Positions 40,484 to 50,100 of a stretch of 64,000 nt of DNA are shown in pieces. Where the stretch lies: assembly GCA_030824515.1 (NCBI GenBank), contig JAVBXN010000018.1, positions 62,001 to 126,000 of the forward strand. The letters run 5' to 3'. The notes below the pieces were generated by a model, which was not told the DNA's origin, made no database searches, and saw nothing but the letters and a program-made list of their open reading frames with translations. Every line of letters begins with the position of its first letter. Within the stretch, counting starts at the first letter, position 1. The stretch comes from Pelobacter sp. GTDB taxonomy: Bacteria; Desulfobacterota; Desulfuromonadia; Geobacterales; Pseudopelobacteraceae. A program made the position numbers and the translations under genes.

Positions 40484-42337
40484 TCAGAAAGCAAAACAGG
40501 TGCAACCGATTCCCCACTGGTCGCTCTCACCGAATACCGGATGGGTATGCTGATGAAGCAGGTTGCTGCACGAGCGTGGGGTTGCTGAAGAAACTCCACC
40601 AACTCGCCCGGCGGAAGCCTTTCTGAAAGCGCCGCCATAGATACCGGTCGGCGACCAATCGGGAGAGACCGGCGGCAGCGGCGGGGACAACGCCCCGAAT
40701 TCACCGGCGCCGTACACCACACGCCCACCCATGACAGTCAGCACAGCCGCAATACTTTTTATTTCTTCTTCCGGCACGGTAAAATAATCAGCCGACAGTA
40801 CGGCCAGGTCGGCCAGTTGGCCAACTGCAATCCGCCCCTTTTTATCTTCATCACCGGAAAACCATGAGCTACCCTCGCTGTAGAGACGCAGGGCCGTGCT
40901 CCGGTCGAGCCGGTTGCTCGCATCGTAGAGCGACAGCCCGCCTACAGTTCTGCCGCTTACCAGCCAGTAGAGCGATACCCACGGATTGTAGCTCGACACC
41001 CTGGTTGCGTCCGTCCCTGCTCCAACCGGAACGCCCATCCTCAGCATTTTCGAGATGGGAGGGGAACTCCTGGCAGCCTCCCGGCCATAGCGTTCCACAA
41101 AATACTCACCCTGGAAAGCCATCCTGTCCTGAACAGCTATGCCCCCTCCCAGTTGTCGAACCCGTTCCAGATTTTTGTCCGAGATGGTCTCGGCATGGTC
41201 AAAGAACCAACGCAGACCGTTGAAAGGTATCTCGCGGTTGATCCCCTCGAACACGTCCAGAAAACGTGCTATGGATTCGTCGTAGGTGGCGTGCAACCGG
41301 AATGGCCAGCGTTTTTCCACCAGAAGCTCCACTACCTTTTTCAGTTCTGCTTCCAGAACCGGCTGAAGCTCAGGGCGCGTTTCCAGAAAATCCTCGAAGT
41401 CGGCCGCGGAAAAGACCAGCATTTCACCGGCTCCGTTAAGCTTGTAGGTGTCGCTTCCGCTGCCGGGCGAGGCCATGTTTGCCCATCCGGCAAAGTCGTC
41501 ATATTCCTGCTTGGGGCGCTGGGTGAAGAGGTTGTAGGCGATACGCACCGTCAGCTCATCCTTTGCGGCAAGTTGCTCCACCACGCGGTAGTCGTCCGGG
41601 TAATTTTGAAAACCGCCCCCCGCGTCGATGCAGCTGGTAATGCCCAAGCGGTTCAGCTCACGCATGAAGTAGCGGGTCGAGTTGATCTGGTCATCAAACC
41701 CGAGTTTTGGCCCCATGGCCAGACTGGCGTAGAGGATCAGGGCATTCGGCTTCGCGATCAGCAACCCGGTCGGATTGCCGGCCTTGTCGCGCTGAATTTC
41801 CCCGCCCGGTGGATCAGGTGTATCTTTCGTATACCCGAGCGAGTGAAGCGCTGCCCTGTTTAAAAATGCCCGGTCGTAGAGGTGCATGACAAAAACCGGA
41901 GTGTCCGGCGCTACGGCATTGATCTCCTCCAGTGTGGGCATGCGGCGCTCCGCGAACTGGAACTCCCCCCAGCCACCGATGACCCGCACCCACTGGGGTG
42001 GCGGCGTGCGACGGGCCTGCTCCCTGAGCATCTCCAGCGCCAGCGCCAGTGATGGCACCCCGTCCCAGCGCAGTTCCATGTTGAAATTCAGGCCGCCCCG
42101 GATCACGTGGATGTGTGAATCGTTCAGTCCCGGGATGACGGTCCGCCCATTGACATTGATTACCTGCGTTTTATCGTCTTTATACTCCATGACCTCTGCT
42201 TCGCTCCCCACGGCGATGAAGCGCCCTCCGGCAATCGCAACAGTCGGCACAAACGAGCGTTCACTTTCCATGGCAGCAATACGGCCATTGAGGATGATCA
42301 TCTCGGCCGCAGGTGATGATGAACTCAAAGCATTCAT
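40484..42337 (-). CDS. Amidohydrolase, YtcJ-like
   Basis: 617 aa. Metal-dependent hydrolase with GLNDSHIHVIRGG near residue 90 (metal-binding HxH), a later histidine in FRLHATYDES and in FFDHAETIS, and GTDATRVSSYNPW towards the C-terminus. It ends GCTCFAF, a tail I associate with this subfamily, so the C-terminus is probably intact. GAGGAGG precedes ATG 42337. Substrate is unknown; relatives include N-substituted formamide deformylases. Confidence 0.85.
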   Translation of the reverse strand: MNALSSSSPAAEMIILNGRIAAMESERSFVPTVAIAGGRFIAVGSEAEVMEYKDDKTQVINVNGRTVIPGLNDSHIHVIRGGLNFNMELRWDGVPSLALALEMLREQARRTPPPQWVRVIGGWGEFQFAERRMPTLEEINAVAPDTPVFVMHLYDRAFLNRAALHSLGYTKDTPDPPGGEIQRDKAGNPTGLLIAKPNALILYASLAMGPKLGFDDQINSTRYFMRELNRLGITSCIDAGGGFQNYPDDYRVVEQLAAKDELTVRIAYNLFTQRPKQEYDDFAGWANMASPGSGSDTYKLNGAGEMLVFSAADFEDFLETRPELQPVLEAELKKVVELLVEKRWPFRLHATYDESIARFLDVFEGINREIPFNGLRWFFDHAETISDKNLERVRQLGGGIAVQDRMAFQGEYFVERYGREAARSSPPISKMLRMGVPVGAGTDATRVSSYNPWVSLYWLVSGRTVGGLSLYDASNRLDRSTALRLYSEGSSWFSGDEDKKGRIAVGQLADLAVLSADYFTVPEEEIKSIAAVLTVMGGRVVYGAGEFGALSPPLPPVSPDWSPTGIYGGAFRKASAGRVGGVSSATPRSCSNLLHQHTHPVFGESDQWGIGCTCFAF

Positions 42338-42357
42338 GATTTGTCCTCCTCAAACGA

Positions 42358-42391
42358 GAATGACCGGCCTGGGATCCAGTGCCGGTCATTC
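42358..42391. terminator. Hairpin between isochorismatase-like and amidohydrolase genes
   Basis: GAATGACCGGC pairs exactly with GCCGGTCATTC around a 12-nt loop. It lacks a T-run, so it may be a partial terminator or a transcript-processing hairpin rather than a full stop. Confidence 0.45.
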
Positions 42392-42451
42392 GCTTACCAT
42401 CTGAACCGGGTAAATAAATTTTACCCGGATGTTTCTCCCATATCCTGGTTA

Positions 42452-43114
42452 CTAAGCTGCCCGGCGCAGGTTGGCGCCTTCATCATGTCCGCCGAGGAAA
42501 TCCTTGACGAAGCGGATTTCGATGCCATAGGGGGAGTGTGCCTTCATGATTTCCATACACCCCTCATAGGTTTCGCTGCGAGCCCAATCCTGCTGTAATT
42601 CGAACAGGAACTGCAGGGATGTGACGGGAACCGCGCCGGCCTGGACGAGTCGCTGAACCGCTCGTTCATGGGCCTCTTTTGTGATATCTCCGCAGGCGTC
42701 TGTCGGGACGTAGACCTCGTAACCGGCCTGGAGCAAATCGATTGTCGGAAACAGCACGCAGGCTTCCGTCCACAAACCGGCCAATACGATTTTATTCCGG
42801 CCTGTTTTCTTGACAGCAGCCTTGAAATACGGATCAAGCCAGGAATTGATTGACGTCCGGTCGATTGGAATCTGACCGGGGAAGATATCGGTGATTTCTG
42901 AAATCATCGCGCCGCTGAAACTATTCGAAGCCACCGTAGACAGAATCGTCGGGACCTTGAACAGCTTGGCTGCCTTGGATAGAATCTGGATATTCTGAAC
43001 AATCGTGGTGCGATCGTGGGAATGAACCCCTGAGAACATCGCCGGTTGATAATCTATTACAACCAGCGCGCACTCGGAAGGTTTCAACAGGCTATGTATG
43101 TTATTGAGTTCCAT
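42452..43114 (-). CDS. Isochorismatase-family cysteine hydrolase
   Basis: 220 aa from ATG 43114, preceded by AAGGAG; a 25-codon upstream extension has no ribosome site. The triad is seen as Asp in ALVVIDYQPAM, Lys in the TGRNKIVLAG region and Cys in LWTEACVLFP. These cytoplasmic hydrolases act on amides or similar bonds; the substrate is unknown. It shares a strand and short spacing with the amidohydrolase, so the two may act together on one compound. Confidence 0.88.
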   Translation of the reverse strand: MELNNIHSLLKPSECALVVIDYQPAMFSGVHSHDRTTIVQNIQILSKAAKLFKVPTILSTVASNSFSGAMISEITDIFPGQIPIDRTSINSWLDPYFKAAVKKTGRNKIVLAGLWTEACVLFPTIDLLQAGYEVYVPTDACGDITKEAHERAVQRLVQAGAVPVTSLQFLFELQQDWARSETYEGCMEIMKAHSPYGIEIRFVKDFLGGHDEGANLRRAA

Positions 43115-43436
43115 GATGAATTCTCCTTCCTGTAATGAATCCAGCTTTACTTCACTTTGTTGACCAATTGTATCATGAACGTCCGGCATTTTTACATATG
43201 AAAAACGTGTTATCTCGTCTTCGTGTTGTTGACGGCTCTTCGGTTATTTCCTCATTATAGCACCCGGCCGACTGCGTCCCCGGCTCAGACGGCACTATAC
43301 TGCCTTGACAACCGCGGACAGCTTATGCTAGTGATAGGCACGTTTTGAAGTGATCCATTCCTTCGCAGCCAGGAGCCAAACAATAACAAGTCTGATACTC
43401 CGAAATGAGTTCAGGCTTGTTTTGTCTATATCAAAA
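43115..43436. other. Intergenic region before tRNA-Gly, no gene seen
   Basis: About 320 bp between the divergent hydrolase gene and tRNA-Gly. No coding frame or repeat was recognised. TTGACA at 43305 has no well-spaced -10 partner. Confidence 0.45.
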
Positions 43437-43511
<75 letters not shown>

Positions 43512-43513
43512 AT

Positions 43514-43556
43514 AAAAGAAAATGACTTACGGTGATTCCGTAAGTCATTTTCTTTT
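43514..43556. terminator. Bidirectional terminator after tRNA-Gly
   Basis: A perfect 19-bp stem, AAAAGAAAATGACTTACGG with CCGTAAGTCATTTTCTTTT, around loop TGATT. It has T-rich flanks on both strands and could end both the tRNA and hipA transcripts. Confidence 0.85.
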
Positions 43557-43635
43557 AAACTTTGCTCTTGCATCCGTTTTTGCATCCGTTTGGTGCGGTC
43601 TTAGTGGGTTGACCGTCATAATCGTTCCAATCAAG
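43555..43635 (-). pseudogene. Possible 3' relic of a phage-type integrase gene
   Basis: On the minus strand a short frame reads DWNDYDGQPTKTAP then NGCKNGCKSKV and a stop at 43555. Tandem NGxK-type tails directly beside a tRNA are typical of site-specific integrases, transcribed towards the tRNA. A stop 26 residues upstream and the hipA gene beyond leave no catalytic domain. The identification rests on the tail and position only. Confidence 0.4.
43564..43595. repeat. Left copy of a 32-bp direct repeat bracketing hipB1A1
   Basis: Starts GCTCTTGCATCCGTTTTTGC and matches 45417-45448 at 25 of 32 positions with no gaps. Each copy itself contains a doubled TTGNNTCCG unit. It lies within the integrase-like relic. 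Confidence 0.55.
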
Positions 43636-43646
43636 CTACTATTTTT

Positions 43647-44966
43647 TCATTTGGCGTGTTTCAGGCGATCACGTATGCCTTTCATTCCGTCGAATATGGG
43701 CAAAGCAACTTCTTCAGGAAAAGTTGCCGGTAACATTCCTTTCACATTCTCAATAACAAAATCCAACTTCTCAATCAATGCCTTGATAATGGACTCCATC
43801 TCATCCACCGGAAACCGGCATGCACTTGCTGTAGACAGCCAATGACGGAGTTGTATTTTTTCCCAATGATAATGGGTACTTTTTCCCCTGACAGCCATTG
43901 CCATCTTCATTTTCTGCGATTCGACCTGTTTCATTGCTACAAGGGGATACGCAGACATGACATCATAGATGGGAGCAAGCTGAAAGCTGCCGCCTGGCAG
44001 CAGGTAGATGCTGAAGTTCTTTGCATGACCATCAATGGCGCCGAGTATCCAGAACAGCACCTGGGTCTTGAGAAACAAGCTCCGATCCGCCAGTGCATTG
44101 GCCGATCCCAGAAGCAAGGTCATGATTCGCTCAATTCCCGGGCCACCATCGCTTTCATATTTCAATGCCGGTGATATGTTCAGCGCCTGACACATATCTT
44201 CTTGCGGCAAACGGATCAACCAGGATCGATCATCAGCCCATCTTCGATCAAATCTCTCCACTACCAGAACCTTTTTATCTTCGAACGTTGCGATCTCCGC
44301 GTTAGCAACCGGAATACCGTAGGCTTTCAGGATCAGATGGCACAACCATTCGTTTTCCACACTGTCGGTCAGGTCCATGCCGCTGTGTGCGATCTTGCCA
44401 ATGGGAAGTTTGAATATATGACTGGTTGGGGTGACACCCAAGGGCCGGTGCCATCTATCATTCAATCGAAGCAAAGCTGTCTTTTCCTGCGCGCCGGCAA
44501 TTGAAATACGGAAATCGTCATCGCCTTTCATTCCGAGCGGCATGGTGGCGTAGTTGCGTAACACTTCGGCGATCTGTGTATCTGTCAGTTTCTCGGCGTC
44601 AATTCGGCGCACATCAATGGCGGCTGCATCTTCCGGAAGAAGTTGCAGCGCTCCGACGCAATCTCGACCAACATGCCAGAGAAGATCAAAACATCGATTG
44701 CTCTTTGCCCCGAATCTAGCCTGAATACGACTGCGTATCGATTGGCTGTCCGGTAGCAGGTTGTCAAAGAAGTTTTCCACCACATCGCCAATATAAATCT
44801 TTTGGCTGAGCGGCATGGAGAGTGATAATGGTCGTCCTGATTCAGAATGCAGCCATTCATCACCGTACTCAAAACGAAGCTGACCGACCGCGGTACGGGT
44901 CAGACATCCTACTTTTTGACCGTTCATAAAGAGGTGCAGATCTGCTGTAATCCGTGGCCGTCCCAT
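43647..44966 (-). CDS. hipA: HipA-type serine/threonine kinase toxin (module 1)
   Basis: 439 aa, close in layout to E. coli HipA. The N-terminal domain has FFDNLLPDS and GRDCVGALQLLP. The nucleotide-binding loop carries IAGAQEKTAL and GVTPTSHIFKLP, with the regulatory phospho-serine region. The catalytic aspartate is in GAIDGHAKNFSIYL, and APIYDVMSAYP holds the metal-binding Asp. In E. coli HipA phosphorylates GltX, halting translation and inducing dormancy. All key residues are present, so it is expected to be active. It starts immediately after the hipB stop (TAA/ATG adjacent). Confidence 0.93.
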   Translation of the reverse strand: MGRPRITADLHLFMNGQKVGCLTRTAVGQLRFEYGDEWLHSESGRPLSLSMPLSQKIYIGDVVENFFDNLLPDSQSIRSRIQARFGAKSNRCFDLLWHVGRDCVGALQLLPEDAAAIDVRRIDAEKLTDTQIAEVLRNYATMPLGMKGDDDFRISIAGAQEKTALLRLNDRWHRPLGVTPTSHIFKLPIGKIAHSGMDLTDSVENEWLCHLILKAYGIPVANAEIATFEDKKVLVVERFDRRWADDRSWLIRLPQEDMCQALNISPALKYESDGGPGIERIMTLLLGSANALADRSLFLKTQVLFWILGAIDGHAKNFSIYLLPGGSFQLAPIYDVMSAYPLVAMKQVESQKMKMAMAVRGKSTHYHWEKIQLRHWLSTASACRFPVDEMESIIKALIEKLDFVIENVKGMLPATFPEEVALPIFDGMKGIRDRLKHAK

Positions 44967-45218
44967 TTACCAGTTATCTCCCGTGCTTTCCATGGCAGGC
45001 TTCTGACGAGGCTGAATATTCAGTTCAAGGTCAAGAGCGGCGAGTAGTCGAAAAAGAGTGTTCAATTCTGTCCCAGGATTCCCTTTTTCAATTTTGGAAA
45101 TAGTGTGCTGTTCCATGCCTACGGAATGCCCGACAGCTTTCTGCGACATCCCCTTGTGCTTGCGTTCGGCCCGCAATGCCTGGCCAAGGGTTTCCGGAGA
45201 GGTGATTTTGGGGATCAT
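44967..45218 (-). CDS. hipB: HipB-type antitoxin (module 1)
   Basis: 83 aa with a Cro/C1-type helix-turn-helix (ETLGQALRAERKHKGMSQKAVG, then GMEQHTISKIEKG, seen in pieces). It should bind and neutralise the adjacent HipA and repress its own operon. The inverted repeat at 45266-45321 just upstream is the likely binding site. Length and gene order match E. coli hipBA. Confidence 0.92.
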   Translation of the reverse strand: MIPKITSPETLGQALRAERKHKGMSQKAVGHSVGMEQHTISKIEKGNPGTELNTLFRLLAALDLELNIQPRQKPAMESTGDNW

Positions 45219-45265
45219 TTTTGCTCCTGCTACTACTCTTGAATAGCAATATTCCTGAATAAAAG

Positions 45266-45321
45266 TATACCCTGAAAGACATTATGTCAAAATATATTCG
45301 TAGCGACATAATATGGGTATA
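45266..45321. promoter_or_regulatory. Long inverted repeat upstream of hipB1, candidate HipB operator
   Basis: TATACCC (45266-45272) matches GGGTATA (45315-45321) and ATTATGTC (45281-45288) matches GACATAAT (45305-45312), with equal outer spacing within two or three bases. GACATTATGTC is itself nearly palindromic. The arrangement suggests two HipB-dimer sites across the promoter. Confidence 0.6.
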
Positions 45322-45416
45322 TATCCTGTCAAACATCAAGCGTATTGAGCAAGTCAGCTCTAACCGATTCGGAATGTTTTCCTGTCGTTTTGATGCCAAG
45401 TGCTAACACCTTTTGG

Positions 45417-45448
45417 GCTTTTGTTTCCGTTTTTGTTTCCGCTTGGCG
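45417..45448. repeat. Right copy of the 32-bp direct repeat bracketing hipB1A1
   Basis: Begins GCTTTTGTTTCCGTTTTTGT; see 43564-43595. Its minus-strand frame reads GNKNGNKSPKG, parallel to NGCKNGCK in the left copy. It lies in the 371-bp gap between the two HipBA modules. Confidence 0.5.
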
Positions 45449-45529
45449 GAAAAGCTCATACAAACAGTTGGATAGACGTATATTGATTTAGTTGATAATG
45501 TGCGAAATGAAAACCTACAACCTAATACG

Positions 45530-45545
45530 GTATTGTATGTAATAC
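45530..45545. promoter_or_regulatory. Short palindrome upstream of hipB2
   Basis: GTATT and AATAC around GTATGT, 45 bp before the second antitoxin start. It could be the operator of module 2. It differs from the module 1 repeat. Confidence 0.35.
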
Positions 45546-45589
45546 ATTTATCGGTTGAATAAGTTAATTGTATCGCATAGAATGCAATT

Positions 45590-45829
45590 ATGCTATTCGA
45601 GATCGGTGAGGAAATACGCAAAGAGCGCAAGCGTCGGAAGGTATCCCAGGAAAAGATGGCGAAGTACCTGGAGATGAGCCGTGCCACGATCAGCCAGATC
45701 GAATCGGGAACAGTTCAGGAAATTGGTGTCCGCAAGCTGATCAGGATACTGGAATATCTCGATCTGGAACTCCGGGTGCGACCTGCAGGGGCACCGCCGA
45801 CGTTGGATGAGCTTAGGGGCGTGAAATGA
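45590..45829 (+). CDS. HTH antitoxin, HipB-like (module 2)
   Basis: 79 aa, all helix-turn-helix: IGEEIRKERKRRKVSQEKMA, then MSRATISQIESG and RILEYLDLELRVRP. ATG 45590 has no clear ribosome site, so translation may be weak or leaderless. The stop overlaps the hipA-like start by 4 bp. It is only distantly similar to the HipB of module 1, so the two antitoxins probably do not interchange. Confidence 0.85.
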   Translation: MLFEIGEEIRKERKRRKVSQEKMAKYLEMSRATISQIESGTVQEIGVRKLIRILEYLDLELRVRPAGAPPTLDELRGVK

Positions 45830-47031
45830 GTACGAATGCCTTGGCCGTATGGGCCGCTGACTACCGGGCCGGTCTTCTGGACCGGACTCTGGACCAGCGC
45901 CAGTATGTCTTTGCCTACGATCAGGCCGCAGAGCCACTGGATGCCCAGGTATCGCTCACCATGCCGGTGCGCTTGGAGAGCTGGCTGAGTCGGGATCTCC
46001 ACCCTGTTTTCCAGATGAACCTGCCGGAAGGGGCGCTGCTTGAGGTTATCCGGCGCGCCATTGCCAAGCTCGCCGGTGAAGACGATTTGACCATTCTCCG
46101 CATTACCGGCGGCAATCAGATCGGCCGGAACCGCTTTTACCTGCCGGAAGATACGTCTGCCGGTATTGAGGAATCTGCCGAATCGCTGGATGACCTGCTG
46201 TCCTACCCGGACACCGAGGAGCTGTTTCACGACCTGATAGCAAAATATGCCCTCCGCTCCGGAGTATCAGGCGTGCAGCCGAAGGTTATGCTGGATGCTA
46301 CGGAGCGGGGAACCGCCGCCGTCGGCGGTTACATCGTGAAATCCTGGGGAGCCGACTATCCGCATCTGGCGGCAAATGAATTCTTCTGCATGACCGCAGC
46401 CAAGCGGACCGGTTTGCCGGTGCCGGAATTTCACCTCTCCGAAAATGGCGGCCTGTTCGTGATGAAGCGGTTTGATTTGACCGCATCGGGCGGAGATTCC
46501 CTTGGCTTCGAGGATATGTGTTCTCTGCAGGCGTTGGGTACCGCCCAGAAGTACGGCAGTACCTACGAACGGGTAGCGCGGTCGATCAAGGATTTCGTGT
46601 CGGGAGAATTCCTGCAGAAAGCCCGAGAACAGTTTTTCGCTTCACTCGTACTTTCCTGCATGATCAGGAATGGCGATGCCCATCTGAAGAATTTCGGAGT
46701 GCTGTACGAGCGGCCCGGGCAGCCGGTCCGATTGGCGCCGGTGTACGATATGGTGACAACCGTGACCTACATTCCTCGGGATGTCCCAGCGCTCTCACTG
46801 GCAGGCACCAAGAAGTGGTGGCCCAGGAAGATTCTGGAGAAATTTGCCCTGGCTCACCTGGCTTTGCCGGTGGGGAAAGTTGGGCAGATCTTCGAAGAGG
46901 TTGCGGAGGGAGTGAACGATACCCGCGGGATGTTGTCTGCATACATGGAGGGACACCCGGAGTTCCGGGAGGTGGGCGGCCGGATGCTTGCCGCCTGGAA
47001 TGAGGGAGTTACAGAGACCTCGGATCACTGA
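45826..47031 (+). CDS. HipA-type kinase (module 2)
   Basis: 401 aa. The N-terminal domain includes YQAAEPLDAQ-like and MNLPEGALLEVIRRA segments. GVSGVQPKVML is the phosphate-binding loop, NGDAHLKNFGVLY carries the catalytic Asp, and LAPVYDMVTT the metal-binding Asp. The motifs of an active kinase are intact, but the sequence is far from module 1 and from E. coli HipA, with a smaller size. Its target is unknown. Overlaps the antitoxin by 4 bp. Confidence 0.88.
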   Translation: MSTNALAVWAADYRAGLLDRTLDQRQYVFAYDQAAEPLDAQVSLTMPVRLESWLSRDLHPVFQMNLPEGALLEVIRRAIAKLAGEDDLTILRITGGNQIGRNRFYLPEDTSAGIEESAESLDDLLSYPDTEELFHDLIAKYALRSGVSGVQPKVMLDATERGTAAVGGYIVKSWGADYPHLAANEFFCMTAAKRTGLPVPEFHLSENGGLFVMKRFDLTASGGDSLGFEDMCSLQALGTAQKYGSTYERVARSIKDFVSGEFLQKAREQFFASLVLSCMIRNGDAHLKNFGVLYERPGQPVRLAPVYDMVTTVTYIPRDVPALSLAGTKKWWPRKILEKFALAHLALPVGKVGQIFEEVAEGVNDTRGMLSAYMEGHPEFREVGGRMLAAWNEGVTETSDH

Positions 47032-47058
47032 ATAACATGCTGAGACAATTGGATTGAC

Positions 47059-47086
47059 ACACCCTCTCATATAAGCACTGATTTCT
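47059..47086. repeat. Left imperfect direct repeat around the hybrid kinase
   Basis: Reads ACACCCTCTCATATAAGCAC and continues TGATTTCT. A similar string, ACGCCCTCTTATATAAAATC then CGAATTTCT, occurs at 50214-50242, just after the kinase gene. Confidence 0.35.
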
Positions 47087-47134
47087 GAACCGAACCTATT
47101 TTCAATCAATTCAACTGCCCTGCTGGAGGGTTTC

Positions 47135-50100
47135 ATGAAGCGGATTCTGCTATTATTGGTAATTACCATCATACTGGCAACAGCATCGCTTGTCTCCGCT
47201 GACACTCCAACTCCCCCAAAAATCCGTATTGCAGCATTCAACTTCTATCCCACCATCTTTCAGGCCAAGGATGGCTCTGTCCAGGGCTTTTATGTCGATT
47301 TTCTCAGTGAAATTGCCAAGCGTGAAGGCTGGGCCATCGAATACGTGTATGGCAACTGGTCAGAAGGTCTCTCGCGGATAAAGTCCGGTGAAGTTGATGT
47401 CCTCACTAATGTCGCCTTAACCGCCGAGCGCACTCAGTTCATGGACTATGGCAAAGTTCCGCTGCTTACGGTATGGGCCGAACTTTACGCTCCCAATGGC
47501 TCTCCCATTGACAATATCATGAATGTAAAGAACAAGAAGATTGCCCTTATGAAAGGCGATTTCAACGCCGCTAACTTCAAAAACATCGTGGAGAAATTCG
47601 GCATACCATGCACCTATTTAGAGTACGGGAGTTTTGAAGAAGTGTTCAAAGCAATATCGGCCCGACAGGTGGATGCCGGTATCGTCAACAACACTTTCGG
47701 CACGGCAAAGCAATCCGAATACGCCCTCAAGTCAACTGGTGTCATATTCAACCCGTTTGACATCTTTTTTACTGTGGCAAAAGGCAAAAACAGCGTCGTC
47801 TTGGCAACGCTTGACCGCTACCTTGAGGAATGGCGAAAAAACGAAAGTTCGCCCTATCATAAGGCTCGCGAAAGTTGGTCGCACAAATCAGCCTCAACCA
47901 TCCGGGTCGTACACCCCTGGATGAAAAAAGCCGCTGTCATTTCTGGGATTCTGCTGTGCGTCGCAGTTGGTTTTGTGATCCTGCTCCGTATTCAGGTGCG
48001 CCGTAAAACGGCAGAGATCATGAAATATACCGATGAGCTCCAGTTGGCGAACCTGCAGCTAGAAAATGAAGTTGCAGAACGAGAGGCTGCTCAAGAAGCC
48101 CTGCAGGAACAGACCGCTATACTTGAAGAAGAAATTGAGGAGCGCAGGCGGGCAGAAACGGAACTCATAGCAAATACAGAAGACCTGAAGGAAGCGCAGC
48201 GAATTGCTCATGTAGGCAGTTGGCGACTGGACGTAGCGAGCAATAAGGTCATCTGGTCCGAAGAACTTTACAGGATGTATGGGTTTGACCCGAAACTTCC
48301 TCCACCTCCTTATTCCGAGCACCAGAAACTCTTTACTCCCGAGAGTTGGAAAAAGTTATCCACAGCCCTGCAAAATACCCAAAATACAGGAAACCCCTAT
48401 GACCTTGAGTTGGAAACTCTACGGGTTGATGGAAGTCCTGGATGGATGTGGGTTTATGGCATGACGGTACTTGATGCCAGCGGTATTACTGTGGGCCTCC
48501 GGGGAATGGCACAGGACATCACCGAACGCAAACAGGTCGAAGGAGTTCAGTCATATCTTCTTCATATCAGTTCTCTCAGAACAAGCGAGGATTTTTTTGA
48601 ATTACTGGCCAGCTATCTTGCCAATATCCTTGGTATGGACTACGTCTGTATTGATACCCTCCATGGGGACAGCCTTACAGCCCGCACACTCGCAATTTAC
48701 AATGATGGCAAATTCGAGGATAACGTCGAGTATGCCCTGAAGGATACTCCCTGTGGTGATGTTGTGGGTAAAGAGGTTTGTGTCTTCCCCAGAGAAGTAC
48801 GAAAACTGTTCCCGCAGGATGCTGTACTGCAGGATTTGCAAGCTGAAAGTTATGTCGGAACCACGCTCTGGGGTTACGATATGAAGCCGATCGGTCTGAT
48901 TGCCGTTATCGGACGAAAAGAGTTGAACAGCTCTCATTTTGCAGAAACTGTATTAAGGCTGGTGTCTATGCGGGCGGCGGGCGAGTTAGAACGCAGGAAG
49001 GTTGAAGAAGAGAAATCGCTCCTCGAACAACAATTCCAACAGACCCAAAAACTGGAGAGCCTCGGCGTTCTTGCCGGCGGCATCGCCCACGACTTTAACA
49101 ATATCCTCGCTATCATCATGGGAAATTGTTCTTTGGCAGCTATGGATGACGAAAATGCCGGCAAATACATACCTGAAATAGAAAAAGCGTCAGAACGTGC
49201 CGCAGCATTATGCCGCCAGATGCTGGCCTATGCCGGTAAAGCCTCACTCACTCAAACTCAGGTCAATACCCGAATGCTGGTTGACGAAATGGTTACCATG
49301 CTGAAAACGACCACCCAACAAAATGTCTTGATCAAACCCGAACTCGGTACTGATATTCCCATGATTACCGGTGATGCCAGTCAGATCAGGCAGGTTGTCA
49401 TGAACCTTATCATCAATGCAGCCGAAGCTATCGGCGACGCAGAAGGTGAGATAGACGTCAAGCTGGCAAAGGCAGAGATCAAGGAGCAACAAACAGAGAA
49501 AGATCATCTCGGATTTATCATACCGGCGGGGCGCTATATCTGCTTTGAAGTTAGCGATAACGGTTGCGGCATGGATGAAGACACCAGACGCAGAATCTTC
49601 GAGCCGTTCTACACCACCAAATTCACCGGGCGTGGTCTTGGGATGTCGGCAGTACTTGGCATCGTCAAGGCACATAACGGGGCACTGCAGCTTGAAAGCC
49701 ACCCGGGACAGGGTACAACCTTCAAAGTCTATCTGCCTGTTCAGATCAGCAAATCTGAAACAGAGGAAGCACACCAGAAAGCGGTTTCAGCAGCATGGCA
49801 TGGCAGCGGCACAATCCTGCTGGCAGAGGATGAAGTGCAGGTCAAATCCATCGCAATTGCCCTGTTACAGAATCTGGGATTCACCGTCCTTGATGCCGCA
49901 AACGGCAAAGAGGCGTTGGAGCTGTACCAGCAGAACGCCGCTGACATTGCTCTGGTAGTTACCGACATGGGTATGCCGGTTATGAACGGCTATGAACTGT
50001 TCTACAAACTGAAACAGCTTGACCCGCAGTTGCCGATCATCATCTCCAGCGGTTTTGGTGAAGGTGATATTGGCTCTAAGATTCCCCGTGAAGAGATTGC

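Noticed and set aside
40471-40728. Possible frameshifted end of the amidohydrolase
   Set aside because: The amidohydrolase frame itself ends in GCTCFAF, which fits the subfamily, so no frameshift is needed.
45403-45687. 94-codon minus-strand frame between the two HipBA modules
   Set aside because: It runs antisense into hipB2, and its Lys/Arg-rich end comes from the direct repeat rather than from a protein.
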